From positions 5,642,001-5,706,000 of the forward strand of contig JAXGXG010000001.1 in NCBI GenBank assembly GCA_040772845.1: a stretch of DNA of 64,000 nt, in the 5' to 3' direction. This DNA is from PWXP01 sp040772845 (lineage in GTDB: Bacteria; Planctomycetota; Planctomycetia; Pirellulales; Thermoguttaceae). The notes beneath the pieces were generated by a model. That model was given only the letters and a program-made list of their open reading frames with translations. It was not told where the DNA came from and ran no database searches. How positions within the stretch are numbered: the first letter of the stretch is position 1; every line of letters starts with the position of its first letter. The position numbers were made by a program, and so were the translations under genes. Positions 55,720 to 64,000 of this stretch are shown here, one piece after another.

Positions 55720-56305
55720 GACGTCTCCTTTCTGGTCGGTCGCGTCCTTTCGCCCCTGCCGGGGCTACGGGGGCATTGGGGAACCTCTTCCACGGGTTGC
55801 GCAACGAGGCGGCGACAACGCCGCCTCGTTGCTCCACCCGTGGCTACATTCTTGCGGCCCCTATCGGGGCGAAACGGCCGGCGAATCCGCCTTTGGCCGC
55901 GAAACCCCGCCGACCGCTGCCGCGCCAGTGCCGTACCCAACCCGTCTGCACCCCACGATTTGCCTGATGTGTGCATGTGTATACCGCGGTTTCCGTGATG
56001 TGTCCATGCCGATCCCGTGGTCACCGTCGCGAGTCCTTCTTCGCCCCGGCAGGGGCGCGAAGGGTGTAGCCACGGGTGGAGCGGGGTGCGACGACAGTCG
56101 GGGCAAGCGGAACCCGTGGTTGCCATCGCGCGCGTCCCCTCAGCCCCGGCAGGGGCGGCAGGATGCGCGTTGAATCGCCCCTTTCGTTCCTACCGGGGAA
56201 TTTTCGCCCTTATCCCACGGGTTGCGCGTCGCTGTCGGCGACAACCCCGACAGGTTGCTTCACCCGTGGCTTGCGGCCCCTATCGGGGCGAAATGGCTGA
56301 CAGTT
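55720..56305. repeat. REP-like palindrome cluster
   Basis: No gene. Palindromes with GCCCC/GGGGC arms (55751-55767, 55855-55872, 56276-56292), CCACGGGTTGCG...CACCCGTGGC pairs (55790-55847 and 56216-56273) and GAGGCGGCG-ACAA-CGCCGCCTC (55806-55828). This resembles REP/BIME clusters usually mobilised by RAYT transposases, whose remnant lies alongside. Confidence 0.75.
56041..56123. repeat. 83-bp REP-like unit, copy 2
   Basis: Same start (TCGCCCCGGCAGGGGCGCGA) and end (AACCCGTGGTTGC) as copy 1, with about eight substitutions in between. Confidence 0.8.
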
Positions 56306-57052
56306 TCACGGTTTGGTCTGCGGGGGACGCACAAACCAGTTCTGGATGCCAAGGCAGAAGAGAATTCCCAACGCGGCGAACGCTTCGCCCCCGTTGATCT
56401 TCGAACGGCCTTGCTGCCGATCGACGAAGACGATCGGCGTCTCTGCGAATCGGGCGCCCAGGCGTTTCAGCCGCCAGAGGACCTCCTCGAAGATCGCATA
56501 CCCGCAGCTTCGGAAACCATCGAAGTCCAGCTTCGCCAGCAACGACACCCGGTAGCAGCGGAACGAACCGCTGCAGTCCTTGGTCGGCAGCCCCAGCAGG
56601 GTGCGGGCATAGAGGTTCACGGCCCGGCTCATCATGTGCCGTCGCAGGCTCCATCCTTCAATGCCGCCGCCTGCCACGTAACGCGAGCCGATCATCACGT
56701 CGACCGGCGGGGAGCCGGGCGGCGACATGCCGGCCAGCAGTTCGGGAATGCACTCGGGCGGATGGCTGAAATCGGCGTCCAGGTTGAGCATGAACTGGTA
56801 GCCGTGCTCGACGGCGTAGCGCATGGCGGCGAGCATGGCCGTTCCCAACCCCAGCTTGCCCGGCCGATGCATGCAGTACAACCGCGGCTCGGCCGCCGCC
56901 CGCTCGTCGCACCACTGCCCCGTACCGTCTGGCGAATGATCGTCGATTACCAAGATCTCTGCGTGAGGCGCCACCTCCAGAATCCGATCAACCAGGCGCG
57001 GCAGATTCTCGATTTCGTTGTACGTGGCAACGGTAACCAGGGTCTGGGGCAT
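56306..57052 (-). CDS. GT2 glycosyltransferase, polyprenyl-phosphate mannosyltransferase-like
   Basis: A 248-aa family 2 transferase of the DPM1 type: strand LVTVATYNEIENLPRLVD, IDDHSPDGTGQWCDE (UDP/GDP-sugar site), metal site MLNLDADFSHPPECI, and SGSFRCYRVSLL followed by FEEVLWRLKRLGARFAETPI. No membrane helices, as in DPM1 proper. It probably moves mannose or a similar sugar to a polyprenyl phosphate on the cytoplasmic face. ATG at 57052 is chosen over one 15 codons upstream because similarity starts there. Confidence 0.9.
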   Translation of the reverse strand: MPQTLVTVATYNEIENLPRLVDRILEVAPHAEILVIDDHSPDGTGQWCDERAAAEPRLYCMHRPGKLGLGTAMLAAMRYAVEHGYQFMLNLDADFSHPPECIPELLAGMSPPGSPPVDVMIGSRYVAGGGIEGWSLRRHMMSRAVNLYARTLLGLPTKDCSGSFRCYRVSLLAKLDFDGFRSCGYAIFEEVLWRLKRLGARFAETPIVFVDRQQGRSKINGGEAFAALGILFCLGIQNWFVRPPQTKP

Positions 57053-57169
57053 GGAAGGAGAGGGCAGTTCGGTGAGCAATCGGGCTTCAACAGGCAACCA
57101 CCTGCGGGCGGCAAAGAATCGGTCTAGCCAATCGGGTTCACAAGAGGAAAGCCGATTCCACCGGAGACT

Positions 57170-57910
57170 TCAGTCTTTTCCGCACCGGAACACGTCGGTC
57201 ATGCTGTCTTCAGCGAGGGTTTCCACGTGTCCATCGGCAAAGCCGACGTTTACGAGACCGGGATGATTCGACGATATCCCGTTCGTTTGCGTCCTCATCG
57301 TGTAGATCGTCACGGTTTCGCTAGAATCATCTTCATTAGGCCAACCGAAGGTCAGGTAGTTCAACGTGCCGGTGCTATTCCACGGTCCGACTGGATAGGA
57401 GTCACTGTAGGCCCTTTCCGAAAACATTACGGTCTGCTGAGTGCTCTGCAGCCCTTCGAGTGTTCGCGAGTTGGCATTTGCTTTGGCGGTCGTGGAACGA
57501 TCCAAGAACAAAAGGTTGTTCGCTACATAGTTCAGTGGTGCGTTATTGACCAGGTTGCCTTGGTCGCTTGGGCAGCACACCAGGTCAACCTGAACGATAG
57601 GACCGTCGCCATCTCGCCATTCGCTCCAGAGGTCTTCACGATCGAGATAGGGGAACAAGGCGATCACCCAACTGATTTGTTTGGCGCCGTCCAATGGCGC
57701 TCGATTCGTATAACCTGGCAGTTGTCCTTTGACGGACTCGTAATGAATCGTGGCCGTTCCCAACTCCCTAAGCTGGTTAACGCACACGCCGCGTCGAGCG
57801 CTTTCCCGAGCGGAGATCACGGCCGGGATGAGCAGCCCCACCAACATACCGATGATCGTAATGACGACCAGCAATTCGACGAGTGTAAATGCACGAGGTT
57901 TTCGATTCAT
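57170..57910 (-). CDS. DUF1559 protein with type IV pilin-like N-terminus
   Basis: A 246-aa protein with the prepilin-like start RAFTLVELLVVITIIGMLVG (cleavage before Phe, Glu at +5), then ISARESARRGVCVNQLRELG. The C-terminal signature is NHPGLVNVGFADGHVETL. Likely processed by a prepilin peptidase and exposed at the surface; the role of the family is unknown. Shorter than most members. Divergent from another DUF1559 gene. Confidence 0.9.
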   Translation of the reverse strand: MNRKPRAFTLVELLVVITIIGMLVGLLIPAVISARESARRGVCVNQLRELGTATIHYESVKGQLPGYTNRAPLDGAKQISWVIALFPYLDREDLWSEWRDGDGPIVQVDLVCCPSDQGNLVNNAPLNYVANNLLFLDRSTTAKANANSRTLEGLQSTQQTVMFSERAYSDSYPVGPWNSTGTLNYLTFGWPNEDDSSETVTIYTMRTQTNGISSNHPGLVNVGFADGHVETLAEDSMTDVFRCGKD

Positions 57911-58337
57911 TTCGACGATCCCTTGCGATACGGCTGTTCCGACGAGCCTTGCCCTTAGTCATTTTCGCACAAATCGGCCGTTTACTCCAGAGGCGTGCCC
58001 GAAAATGGTGAATGCCCAGTTCGTCAGGATCGCACAAGATAGGCAGTTGTGGGGTAGCTGGTTGGCTCTGTGGGGGGGGGCTTGATTGCTGTTGTTTTCG
58101 CGGCTTTGGGACAGTCGGTTGGCTATCAACTCCGATGCAGCTTGTCCGGACGAGTGCGACTGACCAAACCGGGTAAATCGCAGGGAAAGGCAGCCCCCCT
58201 TTGGTACGCAAACCTGGGTCACTAACGGTACTTTCTGGCGACACCCCTGGATTTTTGAGCTGCTTTCTGCGACAATACTAGTGGGCAGGGAAGGTTTCTG
58301 CGGTCTTCTCCGGCGGAACAGAGCGGGAGCAATAATC
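57911..58337. other. divergent gap between two DUF1559 genes
   Basis: 427 bases presumably carrying both promoters. A G10 run with nearby C-rich stretches (58060-58085) stands out. No repeats of the heptamer family, and no gene seen. Confidence 0.5.
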
Positions 58338-59198
58338 ATGCCACGCAAAACGCGTAATGCTTTTACCCTTGTTGAACTGCTGGTGGTTATTACCATCATC
58401 GGAATGCTGATGGCCTTACTGCTGCCCGCGGTGCAGGCGGCCCGGGAGGCTGCTCGACGCAATACTTGCATCAATAATCAGAAACAGATCAGCTTGGCGA
58501 TGGTCAATTTTGAGTCCAGCCGCCGGTACTTTCCCGGCTGGCGCAACCGGCTTGGCAGCGATACGACACGCGCCGGATCCTGGGTGGTCATGTTGTTCCC
58601 GTATCTCGAACGGAATGACCTGTGGGAGCCGTGGATGAAATACGGAAATGGTGATTCCGTAGACGACAAATATCGATTGGTGTATCTGAACCTTATGGTG
58701 TGTCCGAGTAATCCGCCGTTGACCAGATCCACAAACGCGACGCCCAATGCTTATGTAGTCAATACGGGTAAGGAAGAGGATCGCAACAAGATTCAATGGG
58801 GCATTTGCCATGACCAGTTCACCGATCCGAAAATTCGCATTTCGCTGGACTACATCAGCCAGAACGACGGAGCTTCAACGACGCTTTTGATGTCGGAAAA
58901 AGCGCCGCTCGCCGGGCGTGATTTCGGCGCTGCAACCGATGGGGCGGGCGACTGGGACATTGTTAGTGACGATGCCTATAAACGAATCGGATTCGTGTGG
59001 CATAATGCGGCTCCCTCCAGTGGTTTACGTGTTCGCGAGCACCTTTCGTCGTATCACAGTGGCGGAGTGGTCTCCTATTTCGCCGACGGACATTTCCAAT
59101 TCTTGCGCGATACAATCGATTATTCGGTGTATCAAGCCCTGATGACGCCCAATGGTCGAAGCCGCAATGAAACGCCGATCAGTGACGCCAATTTCTGA
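58338..59198 (+). CDS. DUF1559 protein with type IV pilin-like N-terminus
   Basis: A 286-aa protein: prepilin-like start NAFTLVELLVVITIIGMLMA, the family segment VQAAREAARRNTCINNQKQI, middle SWVVMLFPYLERNDLWEPW, and end SSYHSGGVVSYFADGHFQFL. ATG at 58338 is preferred because the methylation motif follows seven residues later. It is followed 19 bases later by panD on the same strand, which is probably coincidental readthrough rather than a functional link. Confidence 0.92.
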   Translation: MPRKTRNAFTLVELLVVITIIGMLMALLLPAVQAAREAARRNTCINNQKQISLAMVNFESSRRYFPGWRNRLGSDTTRAGSWVVMLFPYLERNDLWEPWMKYGNGDSVDDKYRLVYLNLMVCPSNPPLTRSTNATPNAYVVNTGKEEDRNKIQWGICHDQFTDPKIRISLDYISQNDGASTTLLMSEKAPLAGRDFGAATDGAGDWDIVSDDAYKRIGFVWHNAAPSSGLRVREHLSSYHSGGVVSYFADGHFQFLRDTIDYSVYQALMTPNGRSRNETPISDANF

Positions 59199-59217
59199 TT
59201 CTTCCCGGAGGAGTTGA

Positions 59218-59580
59218 GTGCAACGGTTCATGCTCAAGTCCAAGATCCATCGGGCGACGCTTACCGGCGCCGACTTGGACTACGAAGGCAGTATCGCCAT
59301 CGATCGCCTCTTGCTCGAAGCAGCCGATATGCTGCCCGGGGAGCAGGTACACGTCCTGAATGTCAGTAATGGCGCTCGACTGATTACCTACATCATCGAA
59401 GCGCCCGCCGGCTCCGGCACCATGCTGCTGAACGGCCCCGCGGCCCGACTCGGTACGAAGGGCGATAAGGTCGTCGTGCTGACCTACGGCGTGTTTGACG
59501 AGCAGGAAGTCCGTTCTCTGCAGCCCAAAGTCATCCACGTGGACGATGCGAACCGGATGACCGATAGACCTTCGGTATAG
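59218..59580 (+). CDS. panD: aspartate 1-decarboxylase
   Basis: A 120-aa proenzyme that cleaves itself at Gly24-Ser25 (DYEGSIAID) to make the pyruvoyl cofactor. It converts aspartate to beta-alanine for pantothenate and CoA. Other family residues: FMLKSKIHRATLTGADLDY, APAGSGTMLLNGPAAR and GDKVVVLTYG. GTG start at 59218, supported by GGAGGAG (59206-59212) at the right distance; the protein would then begin MQRFMLKSKIHR, as the family does. Complete. Confidence 0.95.
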   Translation: MQRFMLKSKIHRATLTGADLDYEGSIAIDRLLLEAADMLPGEQVHVLNVSNGARLITYIIEAPAGSGTMLLNGPAARLGTKGDKVVVLTYGVFDEQEVRSLQPKVIHVDDANRMTDRPSV

Positions 59581-59643
59581 AAATGGCAGATGCCGCCCTG
59601 ACTGTGCAGGTGGGCAAGTAACGATCCAGTGCATGGTGTCATC

Positions 59644-59889
59644 ATGAATGTTTCTCTCGCCACTGATCCTGAGTTGCTCGCAAGGGCGCAGGCGTATGCG
59701 CAAGCCCGCAACACAACACTGGACCGAATCGTCTGCGATTATCTTGAGCGGCTTACCGAGAAGGTTGATCCGGATCTCGTCGCGGATGAGTTCGCCGCTC
59801 TGGCCCGGAACCATTCGGGTTGCTCACAGCCTGGCTTCAAGTTCGACCGATATGCAACTCATGGACGGTTGGGGCCTGAACGGCAGTGA
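59644..59889 (+). CDS. antitoxin of a VapBC-like pair
   Basis: An 81-aa protein with a short N-terminal strand and helices (NVSLATDPELLARAQAYAQ, TTLDRIVCDYLERLTEK), similar to ribbon-helix-helix-type antitoxins. The tail (about residues 60-81) is Gly/Arg-rich and would wrap the toxin. Its stop overlaps the toxin start (GTGA), the usual sign of coupled translation. DNA-binding family not certain. Confidence 0.75.
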   Translation: MNVSLATDPELLARAQAYAQARNTTLDRIVCDYLERLTEKVDPDLVADEFAALARNHSGCSQPGFKFDRYATHGRLGPERQ

Positions 59890-60293
59890 TTCGACAATTC
59901 CTCGATACGAATCTTCTCATTTACGCCAACGACTCTCGCGATGTTTCAAAACAGATGCGAGCCATCGAAGTGATCGCTGGCGCGATTCGCGCCGGCAACG
60001 GAGTGATCTCAACTCAGGTCCTGCAAGAGTATGCTGTCGTTGCTGCTGGCAAACTCAATCAGAGTATCGACGTCATCATGCGGCAGCTTGTCCTTCTGGA
60101 ATCTCTGGAAGTTGTGCAGATTACGCCAGTTCTGATCCGTCGCGCATTGGAGTTGTCTTTCCGCTATCGAATCAACTACTGGGACAGCAGCATTCTTGCG
60201 GCTGCCGAACACGCTGAATGCACTGTGTTGCTCACTGAAGACCTGAATCCAGGGCAGATCTACGCGACAGTCCGAGTCGAAAGCCCTTTCTGA
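59886..60293 (+). CDS. PIN-domain toxin, VapC-like
   Basis: A 135-aa PIN-domain ribonuclease: FLDTNLLIYANDSRD (first Asp), QVLQEYAVVAAGK (Glu), and RINYWDSSILAAAEHAE (Asp) with LLTEDLNPGQIY (last Asp), so the acidic cluster is complete. VapC toxins cut tRNA or rRNA when freed from the antitoxin. GTG start overlaps the antitoxin stop by four bases. Stands alone among housekeeping genes, probably horizontally spread. Confidence 0.9.
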   Translation: MIRQFLDTNLLIYANDSRDVSKQMRAIEVIAGAIRAGNGVISTQVLQEYAVVAAGKLNQSIDVIMRQLVLLESLEVVQITPVLIRRALELSFRYRINYWDSSILAAAEHAECTVLLTEDLNPGQIYATVRVESPF

Positions 60294-60336
60294 CCCTCCC
60301 ATGTAACGTCCTGATGATGTTTCTTTCAGGGCGCTC

Positions 60337-62238
60337 TCACCGCGGGGCCCGGCCGCTTTTACGCAGGTCGGTGTAGATCTTCGAGTAGATGGGCAGGTGG
60401 CGGTAGTACACCTGCAGCATGTAGATCGACAGGCAGGTGGAATACAACCGCCCGGCGCGCGATTCGTACGGGTCGACCGTCGATGGGTCCCAGCTACCGG
60501 CCTCGCGTCCGCGTTGCACCTGGGCGCGCGGCACGGCCTCGCGCATGACCTCGTTCCACCTCTTCCAGTGCTCGCCCTCCATGTGGTGGCACACCTGCGT
60601 TGCGTAATACCAGTAATACAGGTTTCGGTTCGGGCCGTAACTGATCAGGTTCGGCGCTTCGGTAATCCAGTTCAATGCCGAGACCATGCGCGGATCGTCG
60701 CGCGGCCAGCCGATATACTGCCGACATAGCATGGCTTCGGCCGTCATGGGCAAGGTCGATTCGCGGCCGGCCTGATACGGATACCGGGCGCCGCCGTGGC
60801 TGGCAATGCCGTCGAGAAACCGCATGACTTCATCGAAGTGTGCCTCGGGGACTTCGAGCCCGGCCATCCGGGCGCTCTGCAACGCCATAACAATCCAGCC
60901 GGTCACGGAGACGTCGCTATCGCCGTTCGGGCTATAACGCCAGCCGCCTTTGGGGCTTTGCGATTTCAGCAGGAATTCCACCGCTCGCCGGGCAGGCTCC
61001 TGGTAGGCTGCGTCTTTGCTCATGCCCAGCAGTTCGCACACGGCGATGGTACACTGACCATCGGTATAGAAATGGTGATTGAACGGGCCGCCCCGAAAGA
61101 AGCTTCCGTTGGGCATCTGCTGTTCCAGGAGCCAGCCCCAGCCATCGGCGACATTAGCGCGCCATTTGCCCTTCTTGTGCGTATTCCCGGCTCCCTGGAA
61201 TGCCAGCAGCGCCATGGCCGTAGCAGCGATCTTGTTCTCGTCCATCTCGCGCACGCCGCCGGCGTAGGGCCCCATCAGGCTCCATGAGCCATCGTCCAAC
61301 TGATTGCGCGCGAGCCAGGCAAGTCCGCCCTCGACCGCCTCTTCCGTCCGACGCGTACCACCGTACTTGCCCAGCAAGGATTGACGCGATCCTTCCTGAC
61401 GGCCGGTCAGGGCAAGTCCGATCTGCGGCGCTTCGATATCGCTGGTGGCCGCCATACCGTCAACCTGCGGCTCGAACGGATTCGGAGTGGCGAACGGGTC
61501 CGGCACCTCGGGCAGGTCGTCCGGAGTGAGAATGGGGTCTTCCACCACGTCGGTCATCTCCACGCCCAACGGCGAATCGATCTCCAATTGCTCGCCCAAG
61601 TCTTCGGCCCAGATATCGTCTTCTGCGAACTCCAGATTGATCTGTTGATCCGAGCGGTGGACCACCATGATCAGCCCGAGAATAATCAGCAGCACCATGT
61701 GGACGGCTGCACTGACCAGCCACGGGGGCGCATTCTTGATGGCGACTTCGGTCAACTCTTCTTCCGGTTCTTCATCCGACTCGCGGGCATGAATCTCCTC
61801 CGGTCGCCGCTCCGTCTGGACGATAACCGGCCTGGCCATACCCACACCGCCTGCCGGCGCGCCGGCCTGCCCCGCCACAACTCCCTGAACGTTCCCCCTT
61901 TGCACGCCAACCGGTTGTGCCGCGCCGGATTGTACCGGTTGGGCAGCGGCAGGTTGAACCGGCGTCGGCTGAAGCGGCTGTGGTGTTGCCGGTTGCGGGT
62001 TTGCAGGCTGGATCGGTGTTGGCTGGACGGGTTGCGGTGTGGCAGGTTGGGCCATACCAGGCTGAGCCGGCTGTTGTGGCTGCCCCACGGGCACCGGCCT
62101 TGGCATCTGCCCCGGCGTGGCCAGTTGGGGCGACGATACCGGGACAGGGCGGTTGGGCGCGACGGGCTGCGGAGAGACAGGGTGCGGAGAGACAGGCTGC
62201 GGGGAGACAGGGTGCGGGGAGACAGGGCGATTCGCCAT
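60337..62238 (-). CDS. membrane-anchored prenyltransferase/squalene-cyclase-repeat protein
   Basis: A 633-aa protein with three parts. Residues ~1-140 are a Pro/Gln-rich tail with tandem PVSPHPVSPQP units. Next comes a single membrane helix (VHMVLLIILGLIMVVHR, about residue 200). The C-terminal ~350 residues have alpha-barrel repeats (NQLDDGSWSLMGPYAGG, QQMPNGSFFRGGPFN, QSPKGGWRYSPNGDSDV) of the prenyltransferase/squalene-oxidase type. No DXDD acid motif was seen, so it is probably a binding rather than cyclase protein. Planctomycetes encode several such proteins of unknown role. Start at 62238 (MANRP) is preferred. Confidence 0.82.
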   Translation of the reverse strand: MANRPVSPHPVSPQPVSPHPVSPQPVAPNRPVPVSSPQLATPGQMPRPVPVGQPQQPAQPGMAQPATPQPVQPTPIQPANPQPATPQPLQPTPVQPAAAQPVQSGAAQPVGVQRGNVQGVVAGQAGAPAGGVGMARPVIVQTERRPEEIHARESDEEPEEELTEVAIKNAPPWLVSAAVHMVLLIILGLIMVVHRSDQQINLEFAEDDIWAEDLGEQLEIDSPLGVEMTDVVEDPILTPDDLPEVPDPFATPNPFEPQVDGMAATSDIEAPQIGLALTGRQEGSRQSLLGKYGGTRRTEEAVEGGLAWLARNQLDDGSWSLMGPYAGGVREMDENKIAATAMALLAFQGAGNTHKKGKWRANVADGWGWLLEQQMPNGSFFRGGPFNHHFYTDGQCTIAVCELLGMSKDAAYQEPARRAVEFLLKSQSPKGGWRYSPNGDSDVSVTGWIVMALQSARMAGLEVPEAHFDEVMRFLDGIASHGGARYPYQAGRESTLPMTAEAMLCRQYIGWPRDDPRMVSALNWITEAPNLISYGPNRNLYYWYYATQVCHHMEGEHWKRWNEVMREAVPRAQVQRGREAGSWDPSTVDPYESRAGRLYSTCLSIYMLQVYYRHLPIYSKIYTDLRKSGRAPR

Positions 62239-62633
62239 CGGACAAGCCTCGAAAAAGTTGCGTCCAGGTGTTCTGTTGTTCCGGCACACTGCTGCCTATC
62301 GCCTAAGGCTGCGGCGCCTTCAACGAAAACGAATGTAACGGCAACAGTCCAATCTCCGCAAGCAGCGGTTGGAACCGGAAACACGGAATCTCCTGCGCCA
62401 CCACATAGAGGGGTATGTCCGCGCTGCTTGCGGCGACTATTTTTCCGCATCTGTATTCTACCACGGTGGGGGCAATTATTCCAAGCTCAATCTGCCGCCA
62501 TGCCCCACACGGGCGCAGGACGCACTTTGTGGGCTCGACCAGTTCTGGTATCCTACGACATTGGATTACTGGAATCCGGTGAACGGTAGTTTTCCCGGTT
62601 CGATTGGTCACAGCTTGAGCAAAGGAGCCAAGG
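62239..62633. other. gap before the transposase, candidate left end of the insertion
   Basis: 395 bases without a gene. If the transposon's left end lies here I could not place it, as the right end is outside the window. AAAGGAG (62621-62627) serves the transposase start. Confidence 0.5.
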
Positions 62634-64000
62634 ATGGCGAAGAAGCAAGCATTGCCAGCAGCCGTGCAGGACATGGTCAAGCAGGCAGCAGAGAGTATTG
62701 TGGATGCGGTGTACGGGGAAGGGGGGCACCCCCCAATCGGAACCCGGTTCACCGAGGTCGAAGATGTCGGCGTTGAAGTGGGGGACTCCCTGGCACGGGT
62801 GGTGATGCAATTGGCCATGGAGCGGCAATCTTCGACGATGGCAGGCATGCCGTGCCAGTGTACCTGCGGTTCTCCTGTCACTACGAGCGAATCGGAACCT
62901 CGCGTTATGACTACCCGCCGAGGTGAGATCGGGTGGAACGAACCGTCTGGGCATTGCTCGCCATGCCGGCGGGCTTTTTTTCCCTCAGGCCCAGGCGTTG
63001 GGCCTGAGGCCGGATGAGACACAGAGCCCAGGCGTGTTGTGGAAGATGATTCGCGCGGCCGTTCGATGTGGATCGTATCGGGAAGCGAGCCAGGAGCTGG
63101 AAGAGTCAGCGGAGTTGTGCATCCAACCGAAGACGCTGGAGCGGGCGGTGCGTCGGCTTGGTGGCGAACGTGTTGATCAACGCGATGCCGAAGTCGAAGC
63201 ATGGAAGCAACTGCCGCTGCCGGTGCAGCAGCGAGGCTGTCCGGAAGGGAAGGTGGCGCCCACGGTTGCAGTGGTTCAGTTCGATTGCGGGCGGATGCTG
63301 ATCCGGGATCGCAAGGCGAAGTGCAATGCCGCGAAGAACGTCGCGGCCAAAAGCGTCTCGCTGGAGAATGTCGCCGAGCAAGTGGCCGAGACGTTGGCGG
63401 AACAGGAAGCGGACCGCGAAGCACTTGCCGAAGCGGAGGAAAAGGGCGCATCCGAAACGATTCCCGGCGATAAGAATACCGTTGAGAATCCCTCGCGATC
63501 GCGTTATTGGCGCGATGACAAAGTGGGCGTGCTCCTGACGATGCACAGCGAGGAGCACGAGTCCGATCCATGCCCAGACATTCCAGTGACGTTCCTTGAC
63601 CGCCAACGAACGCCCAAACTGGTGCAGGAATTGGGGCATTCATCGGGCGGCGCTCGAGAGGCGGCACAACAACCGGCGACGACCGATACGGCGGCAACTG
63701 GGACGCATCGCCCCGGGGCGCCGGAGCCGTTGGTGAAGAGTGTTGTCGCCAGTCGCGCATGCAGTGCCGTATTCGGTGCAATCCTGGCAGCCGCGGCCTG
63801 GTGCCGGGGATTTGCAGGCGCGCGGCGCAAGGCATTCGTTGCGGATGGAGCCGCAATGAACTGGACGATGTGGGCCAGATACTTTTCGCACTACGTGGCG
63901 ATTCTCGACTTCATTCACGCACTGCAATACGTCTTCGCGGCGGCCATGGCGGGGCGCAGCTTTGACGAAGGTTGGGCGATCTATTGCCGCTGGATTCAAG
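62634..64000 (+). mobile_element. ISKra4-like transposase in two frames, 3' end outside the window
   Basis: The first frame (62634-63017) begins KKQALPAAVQDMVKQAAESI and runs into a zinc-finger-like Cys region (CQCTCGSPVTTSE, HCSPCRRAFFP), then stops. The second frame, open from ~62983 to the window end, continues with QFDCGRMLIRDRK (first catalytic Asp) and FVADGAAMNWTMWARYFSHY (second Asp) followed by VAILDFIHALQYVF, which fits DDE transposases of the ISKra4 group. The join is at a T7 run (62975-62981); a one-base slip (+1) links the frames. Either programmed slippage or a disabling frameshift. Confidence 0.8.

Noticed and set aside
62303..63856. A 517-residue minus-strand frame
   Set aside because: Antisense to the transposase and intergenic DNA; Arg/Pro/Ser-rich with no domain.

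Overview
The window looks like chromosome of a GC-rich planctomycete, probably Pirellulales-like. The evidence is lineage-typical gene content: three DUF1559 (pilin-like N-terminal) proteins or remnants, a small VTGRV-type lipoprotein, a PEP-CTERM protein, Tat-exported Gfo/Idh and ApbE proteins, a 130-aa acyl carrier protein and a squalene-cyclase-repeat protein. No rRNA or tRNA was found.

Layout. 0-8.4 kb: end of a six-hairpin glycosidase-like gene, a broken DUF1559 gene with its lipoprotein partner, a minus-strand operon of an NAD epimerase plus two tandem Tat-exported paralogues, then gyrA. 8.4-13.4 kb: a gene-poor tract built from repeats, including hexamer inverted repeats, small hairpins, a 375-bp tandem repeat and heptanucleotide arrays. 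13.4-30.3 kb: a complete type I-G (formerly I-U) CRISPR-Cas locus: cas3, csx17 (cas8), csb1 (cas7), csb2 (cas5/cas6), an unassigned 372-aa gene, a cas4-cas1 fusion and cas2. Then come a leader and an array of 69 repeat positions, 67 intact and two half-repeats. 30.4-31.4 kb: wreckage of a type I restriction-modification/DUF1016 locus. 31.4-41.3 kb: housekeeping genes (alpha/beta hydrolase, PEP-CTERM protein, typA, Gfo/Idh oxidoreductase, ABC/FtsX exporter) separated by the same repeats. 42-64 kb: chorismate mutase, two Hsp20 genes, a five-gene FAS-II-like cluster, DedA, apbE, an M28 peptidase, a RAYT remnant with REP-like repeats, GT2, two divergent DUF1559 genes, panD, a VapBC-like pair, a prenyltransferase-repeat protein and an ISKra4-like transposase running off the edge.

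The most unusual content is in the repeats and their link with CRISPR. Nearly every intergenic gap from 10.3 to 41.3 kb holds heptanucleotide tandem arrays of the form AG-N-T-NNN ending in a GC-palindromic core (GACGCGCTGGCGCGG or close variants). They resemble the short tandem heptamer repeats known from heterocystous cyanobacteria. One CRISPR spacer (29477-29512) is itself such a heptamer array. Diverged single copies of the CRISPR repeat also sit outside the array at 31.58, 34.66 and 38.87 kb, each beside about 9-bp periodic repeats. Inside the array the last repeat base changes in blocks (C, then T, then G toward the leader), a record of turnover of the leader-proximal repeat.

All calls come from reading the sequence. 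No database search or folding calculation was run.
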